This document shows positions 21,950-32,584 of a stretch of 64,000 nt of DNA, piece by piece. The position numbers and the translations under genes were made by a program. Each line of letters opens with the position of its first letter. Position 1 is the stretch's first letter. The notes under the pieces were generated by a model. The model did no database searches and was not told the DNA's origin. It worked only from the letters and a program-made list of their open reading frames with translations. The DNA is from Laccaria trichodermophora (taxonomy: Eukaryota; Basidiomycota; Agaricomycetes; Agaricales; Hydnangiaceae), in NCBI GenBank assembly GCA_018417955.1, contig JACTVC010000001.1, positions 868,001-932,000 on the forward strand, written 5' to 3'.

Positions 21950-22315
21950 TAGAATGGTTTGTAGTGTCTGCTTTTTGAGACTGCAAAAGATTTGTAGTGT
22001 GCGCTTTTTCATTAAAAAAGTTTGTAGTGTCTGCTTTTTGAGACTACAAAAGATTTGTAGTGTGCGCTTTTTCATTAGAAAAGTTTGTAGTGTCCGCTTT
22101 TTGAGACTACAAAAGATTTGTAGTGTGCGCTTTTTCATTAAAAAAGTTTGTAGTGTCCGCTTTTTGAGACTACAAAAGATTTATAGTGTGCGCTTTTTCA
22201 TTAGAAAAGCTTGTAGTGTCCGCTTTTTGAGACTACAAAAGATTTGTAGTGTGCGCTTTTTCATTAAAAAAGTTTGTAGTGTCTGCTTTTTGAGACTACA
22301 AAAGTTTGTAGTTAA
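21950..22315. repeat. Tandem array, unit about 62 bp, left arm
   Basis: Repeated TTTGTAGTGTGCGCTTTTTC plus ATTA(G/A)AAAAG and TTTGTAGTGTCCGCTTTTTG plus AGACTACAAAAGA, about six units. The mirrored array at about 23070-23510 has one more unit. The unit itself contains inverted pieces (CTTTTTGAGACTACAAAAG). Confidence 0.8.
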
Positions 22316-24605
22316 CATGTAGTTTATAGTGTCCCTGACTCTGTATAGGTTCTGGGGGATGTGGTTGAAGGATTGACATGACCTTACATATTACCATTGC
22401 TGCAGTCTATTCCTTCATATTGATAGCTACTGTCCTATTTCAAAACACAGTTATAGGTTCATGGAGATATGGGTTGAAGGATTGACATGACCTTACATAT
22501 TGCCATTGCTGCAGCATTAGTTTTTGACAGCATGCCCAGTTGGCTTTCAGTCCAGGGAGGCCATTCATATTGATAACTATCTTTGGGACAGGCCAATAGC
22601 TGCTGCAGTCTATTCCTTCATATTGATAGCTACTGTCCTATGTCAAAACACAGTTATAGGTTCATGGAGACATGGGTTGAAGGATTGACATGACCTTACA
22701 TATTGCCATTGCTGCAGCATTAGTTTTTGACATCATGCCCAAGTTAACTTTCATATCAGGACAGGCTATTTTCTGCTTTAACATTGATAGCTATTGGCCT
22801 GTCCCAAAGATAGTTATCAATATGAATAGCCCCCCCTGGTCTGAAAGCCAACTGGGCATGATGTCAAAAACTAATGCTGCAGCAATGGCAGTATGTAAGG
22901 TCATGTCAATCCTTCAACCCATATCTCCATGAACCTATAACTGTGTTTTGAAATAGGACAGTAGCTATCAATATGAAGGAATAGACTGCAGCAATGGTAA
23001 TATGTAAGGTCATGTCAATCCTTCAACCACATCCCCCAGAACCTATACAGAGTCAGGGACACTATAAACTACATGTTAACTACAAACTTTTGTAGTCTCA
23101 AAAAGCAGACACTACAAACTTTTTTAATGAAAAAGCGCATACTACAAATCTTTTGTAGTCTCAAAAAGCGGACACTACAAACTTTTCTAATGAAAAAGCG
23201 CACACTATAAATCTTTTGTAGTCTCAAAAAGCGGACACTACAAACTTTTTTAATGAAAAAGCGCACACTACAAATCTTTTGTAGTCTCAAAAAGCGGACA
23301 CTACAAGCTTTTCTAATGAAAAAGCGCACACTATAAATCTTTTGTAGTCTCAAAAAGCGGACACTACAAACTTTTTTAATGAAAAAGCGCACACTACAAA
23401 TCTTTTGTAGTCTCAAAAAGCGGACACTACAAACTTTTCTAATGAAAAAGCGCACACTACAAATCTTTTGCAGTCTCAAAAAGCAGACACTACAAACCAT
23501 TCTAATGAAAAGCACACACTACATGCACCTTCCTTTTTTGGTCATTTTTCCCACGATACAATAATTGTAGCCCTTTCTTTTAGCTTTCTAAATATACTGA
23601 AATCATGTTGTTTGGTTTTGTTTTCACGGAGAAAAACACAAAAAACAAAAAAAAACGCGACACTTTTGAAAGTCTTTTACATCATATCTCCACTACAGGA
23701 GCACTTCAGAACATAATTCAAATAGATTCTAGAAGCTAGAGTGCAGGGCTACAACTTTAATTTTTTTTGCTATTTTAGGGAATTGGTCATGTGACCACTT
23801 TCCTAACAACCCTGAAATACCAGAAATATTGCCCTAGGGAAAAATGAAATACCAAAAATATCGCCCTAGGCAAGCAAAGATATATAGCCCTGGAAAACAA
23901 TGAAATATCAAAAATATCGCCCTAAGCAAGCAATGATATATAGCCCTGGGGAAAAATGAAATACCAAAAATATAGCCCTGGAGAACAATGAAATACCAAA
24001 AATATCACCCTAGGCAAGCAATGATATATAGCCCTGCAAAACAATGAAATATCAAAAATATCACCCTAGGCAAGCAATGATATATAGCCCTGGGTAAAAA
24101 TGAAATACCAAAAATATCGCCCTAGGCAAGTAATAATATATAGCCCTGGGGAAGAATGAAATATCAAAAATATCGCCCTAGAGAAGCAATGATATATAGC
24201 TCTGGGGAAGAATGAAATATCAAAAATATCACTCTGGGAAGCAATGATATATAGCCCTGGGGAAGAATGAAATATCAAAAATATCGTCCTAGAGAAGCAA
24301 TGATATATAGCTCTGGGGAAGAATGAAATATCAAAAATATCACTCTGGGAAGCAATGATATATAGCCCTGGGGAAGAATGAAATATCAAAAATATCGCCC
24401 TAGAGAAGCAATGATAAATAGTCCTAGGGAAGAATGACAGGATCCCAAGTTGAATGACATAAGGTAGACAGAATGAAATAAGACACATATCATTTCATTT
24501 GCCTAGCCATTTCATTTCATATTTTTACTGGGCTGCAAATAAATGACTGTGCAGGCAATTGACTATAAGTTATGATAAGTAGTGGTGCCCACTAGTGTGT
24601 TGTGG

Positions 24606-27291
24606 TCGTCGTTGGGTCGTCGTAGTGAGTATTTGGGCTTCGTTGGCGAGAGGATGGGGGTTGATGGGGATCGGACTGGAAGGGCGACTGTATCACCGAG
24701 GCCGGTTGTTGACGGAAGGCAGATGACGGTGAGACGTATGCCAGGAAGACTCAGGTGGTGCGGCAGGTGGAAAAAGGAGAGGGGATGACAGCACCATGGG
24801 AACATGTCCTGATAGAGAGTATGCAGAACGGTCATAAGTGTGAGACCAACAGCAAAGCCAAAGGACTTACAGAGCATCTGGATGGCCAAACATGTGTAGG
24901 CGCGAAGATGAGAGGAATGCGATGTTGATAAAAGACAAGAGGACAATATGTAGGCGCGAAGACAAGAGGACGGTGTTGATCGATACATAGGCGTGAAGAT
25001 GAGAGGATGGTGTGGATGGAGACAGACATAATGATAATGGGCGGGAGAGTGGCAGAGATGGCAACGACGTGCATCAACAGTGCTCGGAAAATGCTGAGCG
25101 CTGACGGGGAGCTCTCCTGCGTTTGCTATTGGGAAGTGAAAAATAAGGAAAAATGTGTTTAGAGGCCCTGAGGAGTATGATTAACATTTGCGATAGGTAG
25201 AAATATGGATTCATCAAACAGGGAGTAAAAGTCATAAGAATTGCAATCTACACCTGAGATTCCGGCAACTTCAGTTGCTTTATTCTGACCCCTCTGTACC
25301 AACCCTATCACCTGTATCTCCACAACCCTCTGATTTCCATAAAATTTTGGGAATCTATTCAGTTTTCTATTATGAAGATTTCTATGTAGTTTTCATGGCC
25401 ATTGGATGGTTCAAGTGCATGCAGTATAGTTAAAGTCTGAAGAAATACACTCTATTCATTGACTTTCACAACAAAACCTTCATATCAAAGTGAATACATT
25501 ACTCACAGATTTTATATAAACACCCACCTTTAGCTAAGAAGAGGTAAATCTGATTCCCTCAAAATTAGGCAAGCAGAGCAAGATTTGCCAACACAATTCT
25601 GTGTTTTGAAACCCTCCTAAAAATTACAAAGTTGGAACAAGACTTTCAGATGTGTTCTTTCACTCAAAATTTGACACTGCCTGTCCTTATATTCTTTTAC
25701 TTATGCACTGAATGCTGGTAGGCTATAGCTAGCATGTATTTGCTTACAAGCTGCTGGAATGATATGTTTTTCACACTTAAATACAAAGATACTCCTTTCT
25801 CTTGTATTTTTAGCCAACTTATGATAAGGGAGCATATCCAATGTTGTAAACTCAACATGTTGATATGTATTCCTAATATCAGTGTAGTGTTGCCTTTCTC
25901 TCCTGGCCCAATTTCAGTTGTTCTTCCGATGTGTTTGAGAACTTTGCATCTGTTTGTCTATGGCTTCAAACTTGTCATCCAACTTCACGATGTGGCATCC
26001 ATCCACTTGCGAGGGTGCCATGAACACAAAAATTGGAAAATTGGTCTATGTTCATCTTTTAGCATACTAAAATGTATGTTTTTCATTGAATACAAGTGTA
26101 GAGGATGAATGACCATGCCTTTTGAAGATCTGGGCGCTTGGGGGCAGCTATTTCTAGTATTTGTATCTATGTGGCAATGCCTTTGGCAACGTCATCCAGC
26201 TGGAACATGAGCCATCCATCCGAAAAGCTGCTGAATTGAAATACAAAATACATTCTATATGATACAAAACAATTGCAATTGAAGAAATATGAAGTTAAAT
26301 CCATCAATATTTTGATTGACACCCTCAAAAGCACACTCTCATGATTCCGCTCTCAGAAGCTACCTTTGTTGATGTTTGTTTGTTACCTAGAAGGATCAAA
26401 GAACAAAAGGTCATCTGAAACATGACTTGTGTATCCATCATCTCCACACCTCTGATGGAGGCGGAAATTTTTTTGAAAAATTGGAAATATATTTCTACAT
26501 TACTTGGTAGCTTTGAGTAGCTGTAACACAAGTTTTGATGGAGAAAACTGAGAATCATTACAATTGGAATATTCTGGTGAAATGCAGCTTTTTTAGAAGA
26601 ATTATGACATGGAAAAACATATGTGGATGCTCTTTTGGCAAGAAAAACATACACAGAATACAAGAAAACATACCAGTCAACAATGCTGATCCAGAATGTA
26701 CCATTTCTAAGAATTTTCAATCATAAAACATATCTGAGCTATATTTAGATCTGTCCAACCTTCTGGATCTCAAGAAAAAACATATTTGGATGCTCTTCAG
26801 GCAAAAAGAAAACATCCACAGAATATAGGAAAACATACCAGTCATCAATGCTGATCCAGGATGTGAGATTTTTGAATCATCAAACATATCTGAGCTATAG
26901 TTAGATTTGTAATTAATTACAAACATTCTGAATCTCAAGAAAAAACATATCTGAATGCTCTTTAAGTAGACAAAACATACAGAAAACATATCAGTGATCC
27001 AGAATATCCCATTTCTGAGCATTTTTAATTATGAAACACATGTGAGCTATATTTAGATTTGTAATAAATCACAAACATATCAGGCTAAAAATAGATGCTG
27101 TAGAACAATATTATAAGCAGAAAACATATTCTGGAGGTATATTTTATTATAGATGCAATGGTTTTTATTTTTGAAAGGCTTTTTTTCAAATATTCCAATG
27201 TTCCACAGCCCATGGCATTTGGCCAAGTGGGCAATTCCACACCCTATGGAAATGAGTAAGGTGGAACATTCCAGGTCAATTTGGTCTAAAA
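24606..27291. other. Gene-poor AT-rich stretch
   Basis: 24606-25080 continues GTC-rich and then GCGAAGATGAGAGGA-type degenerate repeats. 25080 to about 26560 is AT-rich and I see nothing recognisable in it. From about 26580 to 27080 there is a three-unit imperfect repeat of about 150-165 bp. No reading frame here resembles a known protein. Confidence 0.5.
26580..27080. repeat. Imperfect tandem repeat, unit about 150-165 bp
   Basis: Three units share AAAACATACCAGTCA(A/T)CAATG, GATCCAGAATGT, CAAACATATCTGAGCTATA and CTCAAGAAAAAACATAT. Units differ by small indels. No coding content. Confidence 0.7.
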
Positions 27292-27940
27292 CTACAGCCT
27301 GGGCTGGGCCACAAAGAATAAACCCCCACAGATTTTGGCGTCTTTGGTGCAGGCAACCTCAGCTACTTGGGAATGGAGCTTTTTAGCCTCTGACCTCATG
27401 ACACTCGCGATCTTCTCATCCAGAGTCCCTAGGTCTTGAAAAGCCGAGCCTTCCACAGGCTTAAAATGTCTGGGTTGGACATCCCACCAAAGCCAATGAA
27501 GGGGGTGGTTGTTTATGTCTTGCTCAAGTGGCCGCTGCAGCACAAAGGTGAGGTGGGCGGTTTTGCTGAACCACCATTGGGGACAGATGGTGAAGTTGGC
27601 ATGTGCGAATCGACCATTGGCGTGGGCTCGGACGGGCAAAGGAGCTACTGTGATGAAGGGCAACCAAGACACGTTGGGGGAAGTGACGATGCCTCGTCTG
27701 GGCACCAATTGACCACCCGGAAGAGAAAACGCGGATATTTCCCTCATTGAAGGGGCGAAGGATTCGTTGAGCTCGCCCAGGACGAGGGCGTCATATGGTG
27801 TGATATCCTCTACCAAACAAACCGTTATTAGAGTCTTAAAACACCGCAGATGTCACTTACCACAATTCCGTTGATTCAAGGGCCACTTGGTGTCGCCGTC
27901 TTCATGATGCTCGTGGCCATGGCAATCTGGGCTGCTGTCT
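27292..27940 (-). CDS. Hypothetical protein fragment, two exons
   Basis: Reading the minus strand, an exon ending DTKWPLNQRNC (about 27940-27861) is joined through a GTAAGT...TGGTAG intron to EDITPYDALVLGELNESF (from about 27804). The main exon continues with FSLPGGQLVPRRGIVTSP, VRAHANGRFAHANF and HWLWWDVQPRHF, and stops at 27292. The clean splice and non-repetitive composition suggest a real gene or a recent relic. I do not recognise a named domain, and no start codon was found for the first exon, so the 5' end is missing or lies upstream of 27960. Confidence 0.4.
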
Positions 27941-28067
27941 GTGTAAGTTGTCAGCTTTTTGAATGGAGGAAATAAGGCATCAAGAGATACATACATGAAT
28001 TTGCTCTACTGGACATAGTTGAAGGTGATCTGTACCTGCAAAAAGTAAAACAAAAGTTAATTGATGT

Positions 28068-28190
28068 CCGTCCGTGCGTATTCCTGGGATCGAGTATTCG
28101 CCAGGGGATGATGGGTTCAAATGAAAGAATGATGAGAGAATCACATCTCCGTGCGTATTCCCGGGCTCGAGTATTCGCCAGGAGATGCGA
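28068..28190. repeat. Short tandem duplication
   Basis: CCGTGCGTATTCCTGGGATC...GTATTCGCCAGG (28071-28106) is repeated as CCGTGCGTATTCCCGGGCTC...GTATTCGCCAGG (about 28148-28183). Confidence 0.6.
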
Positions 28191-28204
28191 TTCTGTCTGG
28201 CAAC

Positions 28205-28860
28205 CGACGTACAGTCAGGTTGCTGCAACAGACATAGAGTCTGGTTGCTGCAACAGACGTATAGTCTGGTCACGGGCGCGGGGAAGGGAGCATAGCCAAA
28301 GAAACAGGACACGACTTTGGCGCAGAGAAGGGTGCATGAGAAATAAGACGCGACTTAGGTGCGAGGCTGCATGCCTGGCCAAAGAAACTTTGTGCGACCA
28401 AAGAAATGAAACGCGACTTACCGATGATTGAACTTCGAAGGTGACCCAGTGGTAGGTCGATTGTCTGGGTGGGATTCGGTGAGTATGGCTATGAAGTGTG
28501 CCCTGCTAAGAGTGAACTGACATCAAGTCAGGTTCTAGCAACCGACGCATCGTCAGGTTGCTGCAACCGACCAAAAGTCAGGTTGCAGAGGCAAGGATCT
28601 GGCTTACCTCGAACTTGTAGTAGTGAATGATGCCGAGGTTTGTTTGACTTAGACGTTTGAACACGACAGTGTTTGGCTGAGTACTTGAGAACAAACATAA
28701 CTAATGTAAATCAATATAACCTCAAATGGAGCGCATCTTGAAGTGCTCTAGCGCCACCATGCCTGCCTGCCAGCAGACTCTATGTCGCTGGGTTGGGTCG
28801 ACCAGACTATAGTCGGTCGTTGCCTGCGCCGTTCAACCAGACTGCGGTCGGTTGAAGCAG
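28205..28860. repeat. Dispersed motif built on AGTC..GGTTGCTGCAACC..GACT
   Basis: Short near-palindromic words recur: GTCAGGTTGCTGCAACAGAC (28214), GTCTGGTTGCTGCAACAGAC, GTCAGGTTGCTGCAACCGAC (about 28552), ACCAGACTATAGTCGGTC (about 28801) and AACCAGACTGCGGTCGGTTG. A further relative, CAACCAGATTGTAGTCGATC, lies near 29809. The role is unknown. Confidence 0.45.
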
Positions 28861-28886
28861 TCCATCCACTAGTAGCTGCACTCTAC

Positions 28887-29648
28887 ATTGATGTATTTAT
28901 GGCAGCTGCCATGGCAAAACTTGATCAGCTACCGTGAGGGAATGAAATGAAATTTCATTGATTCACGGCACCCATTTCATTCAAAATGATTCATTCTGTT
29001 TCATTGATTCATGGCAACTGTTTCATTCATTTCATTTCATTGATTCACAGAAATTACTTCATTTTTCATTTCATTCCACCACAGCAACTGTTTCATTCAT
29101 TCCTTTATTGTTAGAGCTGGGAAAATTATTATGTAATTGATGTAAAATATTAAAGTGCCTTATTTGGCAACAGTATGCCTATCTTGTTATGTATTTGAGC
29201 CTCAAATGCAAAAGTACTCCCATATGGCCTCCCACACCACTGCAGTAGGGCACAACACATATCAGGCATAATTGTATATTATTTCCTTATTTAGGTGTGT
29301 ATTAAAACATCGAAATTGTTGCCTGAAAGATTGAAACAAAAATGAAATAAAGAATGAAACAAAAAATGAAACAAAGAATGAAATAGTTGCCAGGAATAAA
29401 TGAAACAGAATAAATTTCATTCTTCCTGGTAGGAATGAAGAAAGGATTGAAATGAAATGGAATGAAACAAAAACGATTTCATTCTCCACGGCAATGAATG
29501 AAAAAAAATGAAACAGTTGCCAGGAATGAATGAAACAGAATAAATTATCTCAAATGAAACAGGTGCCGTGAATGAATGAAAACTTTGCATTTCATTCATT
29601 CACGGTAGCTGATCAAGTTTTTTTATGGCAGCTGCCATAACTACATCA
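28887..29648. mobile_element. Foldback MITE, about 760 bp
   Basis: Left end AAACTTGATCAGCTACCGTGA (about 28917) is mirrored at the right end (TCACGGTAGCTGATCAAGTTT, about 29600-29620). Between them the two arms are built of TTTCATT(C/G)ATTCACGG-type repeats in opposite orientation. Immediately outside on both sides is the 14-bp self-complementary word ATGGCAGCTGCCAT, which could be the TIR tip or a duplicated target. No coding sequence. Confidence 0.65.
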
Positions 29649-29855
29649 TGTAATTGGCAGCTACCAGTCGTCCATCAGGACTCATGGCGCAATCGAACAT
29701 ACGCCCAATGCCAATGCCAGGACCCTCTTGGAAAATTGCCACCAAAATTATGCCACCATGCCCCTGCCAGTCGATTTTCTGTGCTTCGATTTTCTGTTCT
29801 GGGATCAGTCAACCAGATTGTAGTCGATCTGGACCAATCATGCAGTACTTATCAG

Positions 29856-31413
29856 TCCCCCACTGATTCCTGCAGGACTCTCAGGATTCCTGAGGATTCC
29901 TGAAGATTCCTGCAGGACTACACCATAATTTTGGCAAATTTGAGTTTTAGGAGAAAAATTCTGTCAAGTCCTCAGGATTCCTGAGGACTACATGACATTT
30001 AACCATCTGTGACATCTTTAAACACTTCCTCTAACTTCCTTAATGAACTTAACTCTATTTCCCTCCTTAACACATTCAGATATCAATACATAATAGAATT
30101 TAATTATATTTTAAATGACATCAAAATTACTTTACAAGTATATTACAGGGAGGGGGGAAGGAGGGACAGACAGGAAGGGGGGTACAGACAGGGTAGAAAG
30201 GAGGACAGGAAAGGGAGAACAGAGAGGAAGGGAGATAGAGAGAAATGGGGGACAGACAGACAGAAATGGTGACAGACAGGGAGGGAGGATAGATAGGGAA
30301 AGAGGACAGACAGAGAGGGGGGACAGACAGGGAGGGAGGACAGACAGGGAGAGAGGACAGACAGGAAAGAAGGATAGAAAGGGAGGGGGGACATACTGGG
30401 GGTGGGCACTCATTGCCGCTCGTCGGTGGCGGCCTCGTTCGCCGTTCGTCGGCAGTGGTGGGGGGGTCGTGTCTGTCTGTGGGTGCGCGTTGTCCGCGGG
30501 CGCTCGTCGTTCGTGCGTGGGGGGTCGTCGTCCATGCGTGGGCATCGTCGTACATGGGGGGCTCGTTGTCATCCGTGGGCGCTCGTCGTTCGCGGGTACG
30601 GGGTTGTCGTTTTCCGTGGGTGGGGTTGTTGTCGTTGTCCGTGGGCGCTCGTCGTTCGTGGGTGGTGGCGGAAGGGGTGCTGGTGTGGTTGTGGTGGTTC
30701 GTCGCGGGGTCCCGTTCGTTGTCGAAAAAGTCGCCGTCGACGTGGCATACCCGGATGGGCATGCCACGTCAGCGGTTTGGTGGTGGCGCCGTTTGTTGGG
30801 CGCCACCGCCGTTTCCGTTCTTCGCCGTCGCAGTCAGCGTCGGTGGGTGGGCCGTCGTGGTGTGTCGTGGTGGTGGGGTTGTCGTCCCTCGTCGTGGGGT
30901 CGTGGGCGTTCGTCGTCGAGAAAATCACCGTCGACGCGGCACACCCAGATGGGTGTGCCACGTCATCCGTTTGGTGGTGGCGCCGTTTGTGGGGCACCAC
31001 CACCGTTGTCGTTGTCGATGTCGTCGTTGTCGTCGTCGTTGTCTGTTGTGGCCGTCGTCGTCGTCGTCGTGGGCGAGTGGTGGTGGGTGGTGATGAAAGA
31101 GAGAGGTGGTGGTGATGAAAGAGAGAGGTGACGTGACGTGTCACATATGAAAACCATCATCAACAAACATCTGCACGGGATGCATCACATCACGTGATGC
31201 ATTCCAAGCACATGTTTGTGGGTCATGTGACTCATCACATGCATCAATCCTGGGACTAGTCCTGTCTGAAAATCCTCAGGACTGTCTTCAGTCCTCAGGA
31301 ATGGACCCCCACAGGACTGAAAAGATTGGCTGGTACATCAGCCAATACTCAGTCCTGGGACTGTGCAAGAATCCTCAGGAATCCTCAGGAATCCTGCAGG
31401 AATCAGTGGGGGA
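29856..31413. mobile_element. TIR element carrying a purine tract and GTC array
   Basis: TCCCCCACTGATTCCTGCAGG at 29856 is mirrored by CCTGCAGGAATCAGTGGGGGA ending at 31413. Inside both ends are further GGATTCCTGAGGATTCCTG repeats in opposite orientation. The interior is an AT-rich leader (about 30000-30145), a purine tract with GGGAGGGACAGACAG units (30146-30400) and a GTC/GTGGT array (30400-31130). Long frames across it on both strands are low complexity and not believable genes. No transposase is visible, so it would be non-autonomous. Confidence 0.6.
30146..31130. repeat. Polypurine tract followed by GTC array
   Basis: 30146-30400 is almost pure A/G with CAGACAG spacers; 30400-31130 is GTCGTCGT/GTGGTGG-rich. 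Two imperfect copies of a roughly 190-bp block lie at about 30715 and 30910, each with a GTGGCA...TGCCAC-like hairpin. The order purine then GTC matches the reverse complement of 1917-3003. Confidence 0.75.
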
Positions 31414-32169
31414 CAATAAAGACCTCTGGTGGTGGTTGAGAACATTGAGAAGGGAAACAGTTGTTTGTTGACACGATGTAATGTTTGCGGCAAACACCGC
31501 TCGCACAGCTCAGTGAAAGAGATCTCGTGAGGGTGTGAAGTGCTTAGTAAAATAAAGCTGAATTTGTCAGCCATCAATCCTTTGTGTTTTCATGTATAGA
31601 AGCTTTAGACCTGTGTCTACGCCACAGCGCTCGCTGCGCTCGACCGTTGCTTCGACACTGGTCACAGCTTGCTGGGGGCAAGCCCCCTGGACCCCCTGGT
31701 ACGCTTCATCCTAGCCACATGTGATGGTGTGAATTGCTTAGTAACATAAAGCTGAATTTGTCAGCCATCCTTTGTGTTTTCATGTATAGATAGATAAAAA
31801 CATCTATGCTCATGGCTGAGACACATCCTGCAATTTGAAGGTGGACCTGACACTTGAGGCAGGGCCTAATAAATACTCAGCACAAATATACCTCCTTAAT
31901 AGTGGCCACTTGAAAAATAATGAAGTGAATGTGCATCCTAAAAACATTGATTTTCAAAATTAGAAAATGAAGAACAATAAGAACTTCAACCACATTTAAT
32001 TTGCATATTTAAACATTGTCTTTGAGAAATAGTCTTGGTAGCCATGGCAACACCACTCAGCTGAAGAATATGTTAAAGAATAAAATAATGGAATTGGTCT
32101 GTCAATATGGCTGATGTTCTTATTGTTCAACAGTTTAAAATTTTGTTGATCAGTGTTTTTGGCATACTG
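31414..32169. other. Spacer with a direct duplication around an insert
   Basis: GTGTGAAGTGCTTAGTAAAATAAAG... to TTCATGTATAGA (31532-31601) recurs at 31726-31790 with small changes (GTGTGAATTGCTTAGTAACA). The roughly 120 bp between them is GC-rich and contains CAGCGCTCGCTGCGCTCG and GGGGGCAAGCCCCCTGG hairpins. Nothing recognisable between 31800 and 32169. Confidence 0.5.
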
Positions 32170-32465
32170 TGTTGTGATGTCACAACACCGTGTATACAGC
32201 CTTTATCTTTTCCTTTATCTCTTTCTTTCTTTTCTTTCTTTTCTTTCAGTAGCCACTCAGTCTACCCTATATAAACCACCCAGTAGTTTACCATCACCTC
32301 AGTCTGTTATAACTGAGACTGAGGTGAGCCACTCTTATTCACAGTGATGAATGCACATACTTACTGTACCTAGTGTTCCCTTCGTCTATCTAGGTACATG
32401 ATTAATTGAGTCCATTATAACCAAGACTGAGTGTTCCCTTCGTCTATCTAGGTCAAGATTTAACA
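32170..32465 (+). repeat. 5' LTR of the Copia element
   Basis: 296 bp. It contains TATATAAA at 32268-32275, a likely TATA box, after a CTTT-rich tract, and the word GTGTTCCCTTCGTCTATCTA twice near its end. Confidence 0.95.
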
Positions 32466-32584
32466 GGTTATGGGCCTATAGTCACGCGTAGTGACTGAAT
32501 CAAACCCTAGATCTTATCTTGTCACGTTAACGTGTAACAAACATGTCAATTAAACGTGTCAAACATCTTTGTCTGTCTCTCACT

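Larger units (their letters stand above)
20969..24597. mobile_element. 3.6-kb foldback element with repeat-built arms
   Basis: A giant inverted repeat. The left arm (20969 to about 22598) is mirrored by the right arm (about 22789-24597) around a core of roughly 190 bp. The ends read AGTGGTGGGCACCACT on the left and, as reverse complement, CACTAGTGGGCACCACT on the right. An 8-bp direct repeat TGTTGTGG lies immediately outside (20961-20968 and 24598-24605), as expected for a target duplication of hAT-type or related elements. Each arm contains two tandem arrays. Open frames in the arms (for example 21076-21387 and 24066-24488) are periodic and mirror each other, so they are not genes. No transposase is visible. 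Confidence 0.8.

Noticed and set aside
21950..23510. Regular 62-bp repeats that could be mistaken for a CRISPR array
   Set aside because: There are no unique spacers; the whole unit repeats, and the genome is fungal.
21076..24488. Mirrored frames such as 21076-21387 and 24066-24488 with periodic Phe/Ile/Ser products
   Set aside because: They follow 55- and 62-bp tandem units in the arms of the foldback element and appear inverted on the other strand. Not genes.
25734..26108. 124-codon frame in the AT-rich stretch
   Set aside because: No homology recognised, no splice partners, and the composition matches its surroundings.
30115..31144. Several frames of 190-340 codons on both strands over the purine/GTC array
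   Set aside because: Overlapping low-complexity frames on both strands come from simple-repeat composition. No domain, no splice logic.
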